From Microglena sp. YARC (taxonomy: Eukaryota > Chlorophyta > Chlorophyceae > Chlamydomonadales > Chlamydomonadaceae), in NCBI GenBank assembly GCA_022414725.1, contig CM039467.1:14433932-14497931 (forward strand): a stretch of 64,000 nucleotides of DNA. The letters run 5' to 3'. Positions within the stretch are counted from its first letter, which is position 1. Every line of letters begins with the position of its first letter. This document shows positions 9,908 through 23,200 of the stretch, in pieces. The position numbers and the translations under genes are program-made. A model generated the notes under the pieces. The model worked only from the letters and a program-made list of their open reading frames with translations, was not told where the DNA came from and searched no databases.

Positions 9908-12900
9908 TCTCCTCCTCTTCCTCCTCATCATTACTACCACCACCACCACCAGCCTCCAACTCATCCTCCATAATGACATCATCATCATCATCATCATCAT
10001 CATCATTCTCCTCCTCTTCTTCCTCCTCATCACTACTACCACCACCACCACCAGCCTCCAACTCATCCTCCATAATGACATCATCATCATCATCATCATC
10101 ATTCTCCTCCTCTTCCTCCTCATCACTACTACCACCACCACCACCAGCCTCCAACTCATCCTCCATAATGATATCATGATCATCATCCCCATCATCATCA
10201 TCATTCTTCTCTTCTTCCTCCTCATCACTACTACCACCACCACCACCCGCCTCCAACTCATCCTCCATAATGATATCATGATCATCATCACCATCATCAT
10301 CATCACTTTCCTCCTCTTCCTCCTCATCACTACTACCACCACCACCACCAGCCTCCAACTCATCCTCCATAATGATATCATGATCATGATGATCATCATC
10401 ATTCTTCTCTTCTTCCTCCTCATCACTACTACCACCACCACCACCCGCCTCCAACTCATCCTCCATAATGACATCATCATCATCATCATCATCATCATTA
10501 TCCTCCTCTTCCTCCTCATCACTACTACCACCACTACCACCCGCCTCCAACCCCTCCTCATTATCATCAAAAAAAAGAAGGGGAGAGCCCTACCCACCTT
10601 TGGAAAGTGTGTTGTGAAGGTGTGGCCCGACTTATGCAGAGGCTCTCCAGCCGCCAAACGATCCCAACACTTCTGACACATCTGGAAGGGCTCCTCACAC
10701 TGATCGCACTTGTACCTGTAATTTACGTCAGAATCTGTTAACTGGCGCAGCTCAGTAAACAACACTTCTGGTACATCAGGAAGGGCTCCTCACACTGATG
10801 TCGCCTAGGGGTTCAGGTTTAAAACCCTAAACCCTAAACCCTAAACACTTCTGGCACATCGGGAAGGGCTCCTCACCCTGATGTCGCCCAGGGATTTTCA
10901 TTTCCGATATATATAGCGATCGCTAGTTTTGGCCCCGTTTTAGCGAAATTATCGCTATAAAAAAGTTTAAAAAAAAGTTTTTTGTGTGCCCTCAGTGGCC
11001 TTAAAAAGCTACAAAAAGTTAAAGAAAGCATTAAAAAGCTGTGCCTGGAGGAGGCCTAAAACCATAATAGCTAGAAGATTCCCACTTTCAGGTTTGAAAA
11101 AAAAATCACTGATGTCGCCCAAACCTAGAATTAAGGTCAGAAGCTGGTAACTGTTGGTCACAATCTGTTAACTAGCGCAGCTCACAAACTTAAGATCATC
11201 ATGTATGCAAATCTGTAGCTCTGTAGTCAATGAATATAGATGGGCGTAATCACAATGAACACACTTGTATCTGGAATATATTTCACAAGCTGTTAGCTTG
11301 CGTAGCTCAGTAAGCAGAGGTGCACATAATCACACTGATCATACTTGTAGCAAGAGTGTAGTTCAGACCCTCTTAGCTTGCGTAGCTCAATACACAGAGG
11401 TGCACATACTCACACTATCACACTTGTAGCAGGAATATACGTATATATTTCACAACCTGTTAGCTTGCGTAGCTCAGTAAAGAGAGGTGCACATTATCAC
11501 ACTGACCACAATTGTAGCAGGAGTGTAGTTCAGACGCTCCAAGCTTGCGTAGCTCAATACACAGAGGTGCGCAAAATCACCTGACCACACTTGCATCTGG
11601 AACATATTTCACAACCTGTTAGCTTGCGTAGCTCAATAAAGAGAGGAGCACATAATCACACTGATCACACTTGTTGCAGGAGTGTAGCTCAGATGCTCCA
11701 AGCTTGCGTAGCTCAATACACAGAGGTGCGCAAAATCACCTGACCACACTTGCATCTGGAATATATTTCACAAGCTCTTAGCTTGCTTAGCTCAGTAAAC
11801 AGAGGTGCACATAATCACACTGATCATACTTGTAGCAAGAGTGTAGTTCAGACCCTCTTAGCTTGCGTAGCTCAATACACAGAGGTGCACATAATCACAC
11901 TATCACACTTGTAGCAGGAATATACGTATATATTTCACAACCTGTTAGCTTGCGTAGCTCAGTAAAGAGAGGTGCACATTATCACACTGACCACAATTGT
12001 AGCAGGAGTGTAGTTCAGACGCTCCAAGCTTGCGTAGCTCAATACACAGAGGTGCGCAAAATCACCTGACCACACTTGCATCTGGAATATATTTCACAAG
12101 CTGTTAGCTTGCGTAGCTCAATAAAGAGAGGAGCACATAATCACACTGAGCTCACTTGTAGCAGGAATATACGTGTATATTTCACAACCTGTTAGCTTGC
12201 GTAGCTCAGTAAAGAGAGGTGCACATTATCACACTGACCACAATTGTAGCAGGAGTGTGGTTCAGACGCTCTTAGCTTGCGTAGCTCAATAAAGAGAGGA
12301 GCACATAATCACACTGAGCTCACTTGCAGCAGGAATATACGTATATATTTCACAACCTGTTAGCTTGCGTAGCTCAGTAAAGAGAGGTGCACATTATCAC
12401 ACTGACCACAATTGTAGCAGGAGTGTAGTTCAGACGCTCTTAGCTTGCGTAGCTCAATAAAGAGAGGAGCACATAATCACACTGAGCTCACTTGCAGCAG
12501 GAATATACGTATATATTTCACAACCTGTTAGCTTGCGTAGCTCAGTAAAGAGAGGTGCACATTATCACACTGACCACAATTGTAGCAGGAGTGTGGTTCA
12601 GACGCTCTTAGCTTGCGTAGCTCAATAAAGAGAGGAGCACATAATCACACTGAGCTCACTTGTAGCAGGAATATACGTATAAATTTCACAACCTGTTAGC
12701 TTGCGTAGCTCAGTAAACAGAGGTGCACATTATCACACAGAATGCAACACCATGACAGGCTGTCACATATCTTTGAACACGGTTGTTCTCGCAATTGTTG
12801 GCGGACCATGGTTTGAATCCCTAGGGGTGCGACTTACTGTTCGCGGTCGCTGTCAACTGCTATGGTCCAGCACTGTCCAGGTAAAGTAGCAGCCGTTCTC

Positions 12901-15900
12901 TGCTGCCGTAAGACAGGGCTTCCTTAATCCCACGCCCCACCGGGCGTTATCATTTCTTTGCGGATCAGGTCGTAGAGTGCTTGCTCTCATAGCCCCTTCT
13001 GGTAGTCGGAATAATAGTTTGATTATTCTAGGTTGGGCAAGTCTATTTAGCCCAATTGGCCAAACCTGAAGCCACTTGGTGCGCCTGAGAGCTGGCAGGA
13101 CCAGCTTTCCACACTGCAAATTTGTCTTGTCTAATCTTTGGCACCCTTTTCTGCACCCTTTTCCATACAGCAAATTTGTCTTGTCTAATCTTTGGCACCC
13201 TTTTCTGCACCCTTTTCCACACTGCAAATTTGTCTTGTCTTACCTTTGGCACCCTTTTCTGCACCCTAACGTCACCCTTCCCACCCAGACCGTACCCTTA
13301 TAAGTTATAAGCCAAATAATCTTGAGGGCCTACCTGTACTCTCCTTGAGGTGTGTCATGTGCGTCATGTGCGCAGCAGCTTCTAGGCAGCTCCCTTTGCT
13401 GGCCCCTGGGCAAAACCTGAGGCCACTTGGCGCGCCTGAAAGCTGGCATGACCAGCCTTACACACTGCCAATTTGAGGGTCTTCAGCATCCTTTTCTGCA
13501 CCTTAACGGCAATTCAGTGAATGAACTGGACAAACCATTTCCGCGAGAACTCGTACTTTGTACTTCATCGAGAATTTTGGCCTTGAAATCCGAGAATTCT
13601 CGACAATTTGGCCTGGGATTCTCGACAATTCTCGACGAAGTACGAAACATTTGTCCAGTTCATCCCCTGAATTGCTAAAACGGCACCCTTCCCACCCAGA
13701 CCGTACCCTTATAAGCTAAATAATCTTAAAGGCTTACCTGTACTCTCCATGAGGAGCGTCGTGTGCGCCAGTCCATGTCCGTTCGCTACCATCGTTTATG
13801 GGGTGGGCACAAATAGAGCACTCATAGATCTCTTTCTGGTACTTGAAGCACAATCGGCGTGGGCACAATCAGAATTCATGCGTGGGCATATCCCATAAAT
13901 CCAGGGAACGGCAAAATGCTATCATATGCTATCATATGATGCCGACAGTCTGAGTAGGCCAACGTTACCATTTAAATACAACATCATATGATGCAATTTG
14001 AATGATATCATATGATATCATACTCACCTTTGGCAAAAATCATATGATAAGCATATCCCATATATCTAGAAGATGTTACCCGTACTCTCATCAATTCATC
14101 ATCTACCTTTTTCTGACTTCTGAAGTGAAATATCCAATATGTACCATCATATATGTGTAGCACCATGTGTATACGCCTGCCGAGCCGCGGGCACATTTGG
14201 AGTCCAGTGGGGCACCAGGAAAAATGAAACAAGTTCTATGCAGCGTCGCAAGCGACGTTACACATTGGCGGAGAGGTGTTTGCGACGGAGCGACAGATGG
14301 CAACGGAAGCGAGTTAGTTACGAGTGCGTTGGCTGACGTGTCAGGCTTCATCTGGGTCAGACGGTTGGTTGCACAGACGGACAAATGGGTAACCCTGGGG
14401 GCTCCCGCCAATCATCGTCATACACTGACTTTCCTCAACACATCTGCTATTGTACAACGTCTCACAACATCACGTCACGAAATGTTGTGAGACATTGTAC
14501 AATAGAAGATGTCCCTCAACACATTCATTCGACGAATGGTTCAATGGTTGAGCTCGTTGAACCGATGAAGGTGCTGGGTTCGAATCCCTACGGGTGCGCT
14601 TTAGTGTTCGCAGTCGCTGTCAACAGCCGTGGTAGCTGCGTCCAGGTAAAGTTGCAGCCCGTTCTCTACCGCCATAAGATGGGGCTCCCTCAACACCACG
14701 CCCCACTGAGCGTTCTCATAACAACCTCTCACTGTAGGTCCTCAGAGTATTGGATTTCAACCGGAAATATAATTTGACAAAAAACGGTCAGCAGCACCCG
14801 ACGTCCATTGCATCCATACCCCAATCTGTGGGGTCACCAGAGGCCCTTAGCCTCTTCTACTGGGTATAAACCCATTGTTTTTTAGTTTTGAAAGGATTTT
14901 CACCTCCAGAGGTGGGTCTCCCGACACAAACCAGCGAAACTGAGGATTCAGTTCGAATGGCGTTGCCACTCCAACAAAAGAGTAGGCTCATATGCTAATG
15001 CACAGTACCGCTTCTTCACTTCTACACTTCAACAATTCTACACTTCCCCCAGTTATACACTTCAACAATTTCACACTCCCCCCAGTTATGCACTTCTACA
15101 CTTCTCCCGAATATACAACTTTACAATTTAACAATTCTACACTTCAACAATCATACACTTCTCCCAGTTATATACTTCTACACTTTAACAATTCTGCACT
15201 TCCCCCAGTTATACACTTCTACACTTCTACACTTCTGCTGGTTATACACTCACTTGAAGCCTTTCTTCCCCATGTACTTGGATATTGACGAACCTTCTAC
15301 ACTTTAACAATTCTACACTCCTCCCGGTTATACACTTAAAATATTCTACACTCCCCTCAGTTACACACGTCTACGCTTTAAAACCTCAACAATTCTACAT
15401 CCCCCCCAGCAATACATGTCTACACTTCAACAATTCTACACTTCTCCGGGTTATACACTCACTTGAAGCCTTTCTTCCCCATGTACTTGGATGTTGACGA
15501 CCCTTTGCCTGAGGTGTCTGCCGTATCATCTACTGCTTTGGCTGAGGCAGTGAAGCCTCTCCGGTCATGCAGTTGCTGTAGCTTGGAAGCTAGGAGGGTA
15601 GGACATTGCAGCTTGTCTCCCCCCTCTGGAAAGTAGTAGGCCTCACTACAGCAGAAGTGCAGTCACTTTTTTATGTTTTTTAATTGATAGTTTGTAGCTT
15701 GAATGCTAGGAGGGTAGGACCTTGAAGCTTTTCTCCCCCCTCTGGAAAGAAGTAGGCCTCACTGTAGCAGAAGTGCATTCACTTATTTGTTTGTTTTATT
15801 GTTTTATTTATTGTTTGTAGCCTGGAAGCTAGGAGGTAGGAAGATTATTGTATTGTTTTATTGTAGCCTGGAAGCTAGTATTGTTTTATTGTTTTATTGA

Positions 15901-17130
15901 TTGTTTGTAGCCTGGAAGCTAGCCTGGAAGCTAGGAGGTAGGACCTTGAAGCTTGTCCCCCCCCTCTGGAAAGAAGTAAGCCTCATTATAGCAGAAGTGC
16001 ATTCGCTTGTTTGTTTGATTTATTGAATGATATATTGATTGTTTGATTGTTTGTGGCTTGGAAGCTAGGAGGGTAGGACCTTGCAGCTTGTCTTTCCCCT
16101 CAGGAAAGTAGTAGGCCTCATTATAGCAGAAGTGCATTCACTTGTTTGTTTGATTTATTGATTTATTGTTTCATTTATCAATTGCTTTATTGTTTTTTTG
16201 TTTATGACTTGGAAGCTAGGAGGGTAGGACCCTTGAAGGTGTCTCCCCCTCTGGAAAGAAGTAGGCCGCACTATAGCAGAAGTGCATTTGCTTGTTTGTT
16301 TTGCTCATTTGTTTGATTGATTCAATGATTGTTAGTTTGTAGCTTGGAAGCTAGGAGGGTAGGACCTTGAAGCGTGTCTCCCCCCTCTGGAAAGAAGTAG
16401 GCCGCACTATAGCAGAAGTGCATTCGCTTGTTTGTTTTGCTCATTTGTTTGATTGATTCAATGATTGTTAGTTTGTAGCTTGGAAGCTAGGAGGGTAGGA
16501 CCTTGAAGCGTGTCTCCCCCCTCTGGAAAGAAGTAGGCCGCACTATAGCAGAAGTGCATTCGCTTGTTTGTTTTGCTCATTTGTTTGATTGATTCAATGA
16601 TTGTTAGTTTGTAGCTTGGAAGCTAGGAGGGTAGGACCTTGAAGCGTGTCTCCCCCCTCTGGAAAGAAGTAGGCCGCACTATAGCAGAAGTGCATTCGCT
16701 TGTTTGTTTGTTTCTTTGATTGGTTGTTAATTATTAGCTTGGGAGCTAGGAGGGTAGGACCTTGCAGCTTGTCTCTGCCTGTGGAAAGAAGTAGGCCTCG
16801 CTACAGCAGAAGTGCAGTCATAACATAATTAATCGTAACATAATTATTGAAAGCATATAATATATGTATTGGTATAAATTTTGTTTGAGAGGCTGTGAAA
16901 GGGATGCACAAACCCCACATGCTCTCACAACCCTCACCACCAGCAGCACACCTGTCTTGTTTAAAGCCAACCTGGTGGAGGATGTCTGTTGCACCCGTGT
17001 CAGTAAGGACCTTCCCGGGCTTGCACCCGTGTCAGTAAGGACCTTCCCGGGCTTGCACCCGTGTCAGTAAGGACCTTCTCTTTGACTCTTTTTCGCGTTG
17101 CCTCGTTACACTTGTCTGAAGCAGTGACAG

Positions 17131-17173
<43 letters not shown>

Positions 17174-17774
17174 ACCCCCCCCCCCCCCTTCTCTACCCTC
17201 ACCACCGCCACCACCACTACTAGTTATATCACCTCCCCGCTCCCACGCTCTACACATCCCCACGACCACCAGCAGCTCACCTGTCTTGTTTGAAGCCTGC
17301 CATGCTGAGGATGTCTGTTGCGCCCGTAATGGCAAGGACCTTCTCTTTGAACTTTGCATTGTCTCGCCGCACTCGTCTGAAGCGGTGACAAGGGTTGAGG
17401 CTTAGGGTACATTTCTATAAGGCAGGGTGCATTTAAAGGAAATGAACCAGTTTATTTACACAGCAGCTGATTGGTGCTCCTAGTAGCCTTTGGGGCGCTA
17501 CTATCACCTGTATCGCCCCCTCCCCCACACCCACCCACACCAGTTTTTTTGTAAAGGAAAAGAAGAAGTGTATTTACATAGCAACATGGTGGTGCTCCTA
17601 GTAGCTTTTGGGGCGCTACTATCACCTATATTGACCCCCCCCCCCTCCCCCCCCCCCCCCCCCCCCTCCACTCCGCACACACCAGTTTTTTGGAGGGAAA
17701 AGAAGAAGTCTATTTACATAGCAACATGGTGGTGCTCCTAGTAGCTTTTGGGGCACTACTACCACCTATATTGA

Positions 17775-17815
<41 letters not shown>

Positions 17816-17918
17816 ACTCGCACACACCAGTTTTTTGGAGGGAAAAGAAGAAGTCTATTTTACATAGCAACATGGTGGTGCTCCTAGTAGCTTTTGGGCA
17901 ATACTACCACCTATATTG

Positions 17919-17965
<47 letters not shown>

Positions 17966-18465
17966 ACTCCGCACACACCAGTTCTTTGGAGGGAAAAGAA
18001 GAAGTGTATTTACATAGCAACATGGTGGTGGCTCCTAGTAGCTTTTGGGGCACTAACTACCACCTATATTGACCCCCCCCCCCCCCCCCCCCCCCCCTCC
18101 ACTCTGCACACACCAGTTCTTTGGAGGGAAAAGAAGAAGTCTATTTACATAGCAACATGGTGGTGCTCCTAGTAGCTTTTGGGGCCACTACCACCTATAT
18201 TGACCCCCCCCCCCCCCCCCCCCCCCCCCTGCACTCCGCACACACCAGTTTTTTGGAGGGAAAAGAAGAAGTCTATTTACATAGCAACATGGTGGTGCTC
18301 CTAGTAGCTTTTGGGGCACTACTACCACCTATATTGACCCCCCCCCCCCCCCCCCCCCCCCCTCCGCACACACCAGTTTTTTGGAGGGAAAAGAAGAAGT
18401 GTATTTACATAGCAACATGGTGGTGCTCCTAGTAGCTTTGGGGCTGCTACTATCTCCTATATTGG

Positions 18466-18505
<40 letters not shown>

Positions 18506-20182
18506 ACTCCGCACACACCAGTTTTTTGTCAGGAAAAGAAGAAGTCTATTTGCATAGCAACATGGTGGTGCTCCTAGTAGCTTTTGGGGCGCTTCTAGCA
18601 GTTTATTTGGCCCTCGAAAGCAGCCTCAAAAGACTTTAACGTAGCACCCCCTACACACATGTAGCATCCCGACCGCATCGCAAACCAGCTCTGATTTTGA
18701 CCAGAAATCATCCAGTTAACACACACCCGTCCACGCTTTACTCTGCCCTGTCTGTACTTCTCTACAGTGTTTCTGCGTCCAGAAATGTTTACTATGGCCT
18801 TGGCTAGCTTTCATTAGCATTTCGACCGCCCCCCAAGCCTGATCAGGCCTTGGCCAGGTAGCATCCAGTTAACACACACCAGTTCATGCTTTACTCTGTC
18901 CTACCTCTACCTCTCAACCTTGTTTCCACATCCAGAAATGTTGCCCATGACCATGGGTAGCATTCCGACCGCCTCCAACAGCTGATCAGGTATTAACCAC
19001 TTACATTTACTGGACGCACACTAGTCCACTCTCTGCCCTACCTGTACTTCTCAACCGTGTTCCCACATCCAGAAATGTTGCCTATAACCTTGGCTAGCAT
19101 TCCGACCGCCTCCCACAGCTGATCAGGTATTGACCAGTTGACATCCAGCATGTGCTTAATTGCGCTGAAGATATTGCGTGCCTGGGAATAGCTCACACCA
19201 AAAAGGGTTGCGTCAAGCATCCACTCAGCTAGCTGCATCTGAATATCCCCGGAAGGAAGGGGTGTGTGGCAGGTGGGTGGTTTTGTGTGTGTGTTGTGTG
19301 TGTGTGTGTGTGTGTGTGGGGGGGGGGGGGGGCAGCACTTGCGCAAACCAACTGGGAATTGCTCACGCCAAAGAGGCTTGCGTCAAGCATCCATTTAGCA
19401 AGCTGCATCTGAGTATCCCTGGAAGGAAGGGAGGGGCAGGTGGGTGGGTAGGCTAGTGTGTGTGCGGGTGCAGGTGTGAGCAGCACTTGCGCAAAACAAC
19501 TGGGAATTGCTCAAGCCAAAGAGGCTTGCGTCAAGCATCTACTCAGCTAGCTGCATCTGAATATCCCAAGAACGAAGGGGGGGGCAGATGGGTGGGTTTG
19601 TGTGTGTGTGTGCGGCTGCAGGTGTGGCAGCACTTGCGCCGACTAACTGGGAATCACTCACGCCAAAGAGGCTTGCGTCAAGCATCCTCTCAGCAAGCTG
19701 CATCTGAATATCCTCGGAAGGAAGGGGTTGGGGGGGGGGGGAGGTGGGTGGGTTCGTGTGTGTGTGTGCGCGCTGCGGGTGTGGCAGCACTTACGCCAAC
19801 CAACTGGGAATTGCTCATGCCAAGAGGCTTGCGTCAAGCATTTTATTTAGCAAGTTGTATCTGAATATCCTCGGAAGGAAGGGGGGGGGGGGGCATGTGG
19901 GTGGGTTCTTGTGTGTGTGTGTGGCGGCTGCAGGTGTGGGCAGCACTTGAGAAACCAACTGGGAATTGCTCATGCCAAACAGGCTTGCGTCAAGCATCAA
20001 TTCAGCAAGCTGCATCTAAATATCCCCGGAAGGAAGGGTGGGCACGTAGGTGAGTTTGTGTGTGTGTGTGTGTGTGTGCGGGTGTGGGCAGCACTGCGCG
20101 AACTAACAGGGAAGTGCTCACGGTAAAGAGGGTTGCGTCAAGCATCCACTCAGCTAGCTGCATCTGAATATGCCCGAAAGGA

Positions 20183-20214
<32 letters not shown>

Positions 20215-23200
20215 GTGGGTGGGTTCGAGTGTGTGTGGGGCTGCGTGGTGTGGGCAGCACTTGCGCCTACCAAATGGGAATAGCTCACGCAAAAGAGGCT
20301 TGCATCAGGCATCCTCTCAGCTAGCTGCACCTGAGGAGGGGCAATGGGAGAGAAGACGCGGTGTAGCAGGAGGGTGGTAGGAAATGGGGAGTAGATGTGG
20401 TTGAGCAGGAGGTGGTAGGAAAGAAGGGTGCTAGGCAACAATGGGAAAAGGGGTGGTAGCAGTGGTTTTCCTTCAGCTACGAGCAGCTTCTAGATAGCTC
20501 CCAAAGCCAGCCATTGGGCAAAGCCCACAAATTTGAGCAGTGCTAGAAAAGCGATTATGCTGGCTTCCAGGTGCACCAGCCCGCTTTGAGGTCGAATGGA
20601 CAGGAATAGCTAAGGTACCTAGCTGGCTTCCAGGTGCACCAGCCCTTTGAGCCCGCTGGCTTCCAGGTGCACTAGCCCGCTTTGAGTTAGGTCGAATGGA
20701 CAGGAATAGCTAAGGTACCTAGAAGCTGGTGCTCGTAGCTGAAAATAAAATCTGCTAGAAAATTGTACAAATTTGTAAGAACCATATTTATTAAGGGATG
20801 TATGACCAAATTATGCCTCCCTTGGTGACTTCCTTGAGAACCACCACCACAACTGCCACTGTGACTCCCCCCCCCCCCCCCCCCCCCCCACACACACACC
20901 CACACCCACCCACACCCACCCACACACATTCAAAAACACATGACCACATTATGCCTAAATCTCTGGGTGGTAGGACAGAAGGGGTCGTAGAGAGGAAGGC
21001 AGTATCAAACGCGGGCATATTTAGAGTCAAGTAGGGCACCAGGAAAAAATGTTAATCACAATCATCATCACCATTCACCTGCCATCCTGCTGTTTTATCC
21101 AGTTTTTATCTATGAATCATCCCTGTAGCACAAACTTAGGTTCCCTGTCAAACGATTGTTTTGGGTTCAGTCCATGAGAGCCTTTTTTTTACCCCCTCCA
21201 AATTCCAAGGCTGGGCAAGTTCCTTTAGCCCATTTGGCTACCCCCTGGACTGTAACAAACACAAAAACAACCAAACGAATAATTATTACTTTATTAGTCA
21301 TCGACATGTGCGTACCACGGGTGGAATATCCCATGAGTTTGCTCCTATGGGGTCGTTGCAGTAGTAGTACTGCTGGTACTTCTGGCTGTAGAACTCTTTC
21401 CACGTTTTAAGGTCCCCATCGCGTGCAGTCCCGATGTAGATGAAAGACTGGGGAGGGGAGGGGAGGGGAGGGGAGGGGAGGATGGGTATATAGTGTGCGA
21501 GTGTTTGTGTGTGTGTTTTGCGGGGCCATTGAAGGGGGGCGTACGTAAATGCATACACCTTTTCAGATTAGGGATGGGGTGCTTCTGGGTGGGGGGAAGC
21601 TAGTTACCACAAAGCCAGTACCCACAGGCCAGATCTCCTTGGGTTTAGGGTTTAGGTGTTTAAGGTATAGGGTTATGGGTTTAGGTTATAGGGTTCAGGG
21701 TATAGGAGATCTGGCTAGTGGGCACAGGCTTTGTGGGTACTTGCATCCCCCCTCCGTGCTTCTGGTTGTATGGGGGACTGCTGGTTGTTACGTGTGCGTG
21801 TAGATCAGATCGACAGGCACTGTTTTTTATTTGAAAGGATTTTTTACCCACGGAGGTGTGACCTCAAACACAAACTAGCACCAGAGCCAACAAAAATCCG
21901 TACAGAAAGGGGGAGAAGTTCCTACAAGAGCAGGCACCCAGACGAGATGATGATATAATTATATTGTATAATTCAATTATCACTGTAGCACGAAATCAGG
22001 GCCCCCGTCGGTTAAACGATTGTTTGGGGTTTGGTTCATCAGTGCTTTTTCTTTTTAAGCCCTTCCTAACACGGTTGGACAAGTCCCTTTAGCTTATTTG
22101 GCCTACTCCTGGACTGTAACATACATACATACAGGCACAATTGGATTGAAAAACATTCAACCTGTGAATATGCATCCGAAGCATTTCAATTTTGAAGACA
22201 GCGAGCAGCTAAATTGTTGGCTGGATCCAGGTAACAAATATTTAAAGCATGCATGGCAGTGTTCACTTAATAGCATGCAAGGCAGTGCTTAATTCAGAAC
22301 AAGCACGGCAGGCCAGTAGCCTGACAACTACAACAATACTAAATTTTGAAGACAGCGAGCAGCCAAGTTGTTGGCTGGAGCCAGGTGACTAATCTTTAAA
22401 GATTGCATGGTAGTGTTCCCTTCATAGTATGCAAGGTAGTGCTTAATTCAGAACAAGCACGGCAGGCCAGTAGCCTGACAACTACAACACAACTCAATTT
22501 CAAAGAAAGCGAGCAGCCAAGTTGTTGGCTGAAGCCAGGTAACAAATATTTAAAGCATACATGGCAGTGTTCACTTGAAAGCATGCATGGCAGTGCTCAA
22601 TTTAGAACAAGCACGGCATACCAGTAGCCTGACAACTACAACACAACTCAATTTCAAAGAAAGCAAGCAGCCAAGTTGTTGGCTGAAGCCAGGTAACAAA
22701 TATTTAAAGCATACATGGCAGTGTTCACTTGAAAGCATGCAATGCAGTGCTCAATTTAGAACAAGCACGGCATGCCAGTAGCCTGACAACTACAACACAA
22801 CTCAATTTCAAAGAAAGCGAGCAGCCAAGTTGTTGGCTGAAGCCATGCAACTAAGTTCACGTTGAAGTTTCAGTTTTGTTGTAGTGGCCAGGCCGATGAA
22901 CTGTCAACACTGCCATGCTTGTTCTAACGTATTCACTACCATGCTTGTTCTTCAGAAAACACAGCACTGAATGATATGGCCTGTATACCGCCATGCATGT
23001 AATAATATAAAAAATGCCCTTCATGCTCTGCTGTTAACATTGCCATGCATGCTATAAATGGAAGACTGCCATGCATGTTGTAATGTAAATCATGCCCTTC
23101 ATGCTCTACTGTTAACATTGCCATGCATGCTATTAAGGGAAGACTGCCATGCATGTTGTAATGTAAATAATGCCCTTCATGCTCTGCTGTTAACATTGCC

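Larger units (their letters stand above)
10740..12740 (-). repeat. Array built from the zinc-finger exon acceptor junction
   Basis: On the minus strand about 18 units of 90-110 bp repeat GAGCTACGCAAGCTAACAG ... TACAAGTGTGATCAGTGTGA, matching the true junction at 10700-10750 (GAGCTGCGCCAGTTAACAG ... TACAAGTGCGATCAGTGTGA). Two copies near 10750-10890 keep the CTTCTGGNACATC-GGAAGGGCTCCTCAC exon part. Higher-order units of about 170-190 bp (CATAATCACACTGAGCTCAC, CACATTATCACACTGACCAC) dominate 11880-12700. Confidence 0.87.

Noticed and set aside
9842..10765. 307- and 273-residue frames rich in Met/Val/Arg or Ile/Thr/Leu
   Set aside because: Alternative frames of the GAT/GAG repeat; only the acidic frame follows the zinc finger.
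14537..14600. A functional tRNA gene
   Set aside because: A and B boxes are present but no full cloverleaf with paired acceptor ends was seen, and the segment belongs to a dispersed SINE.
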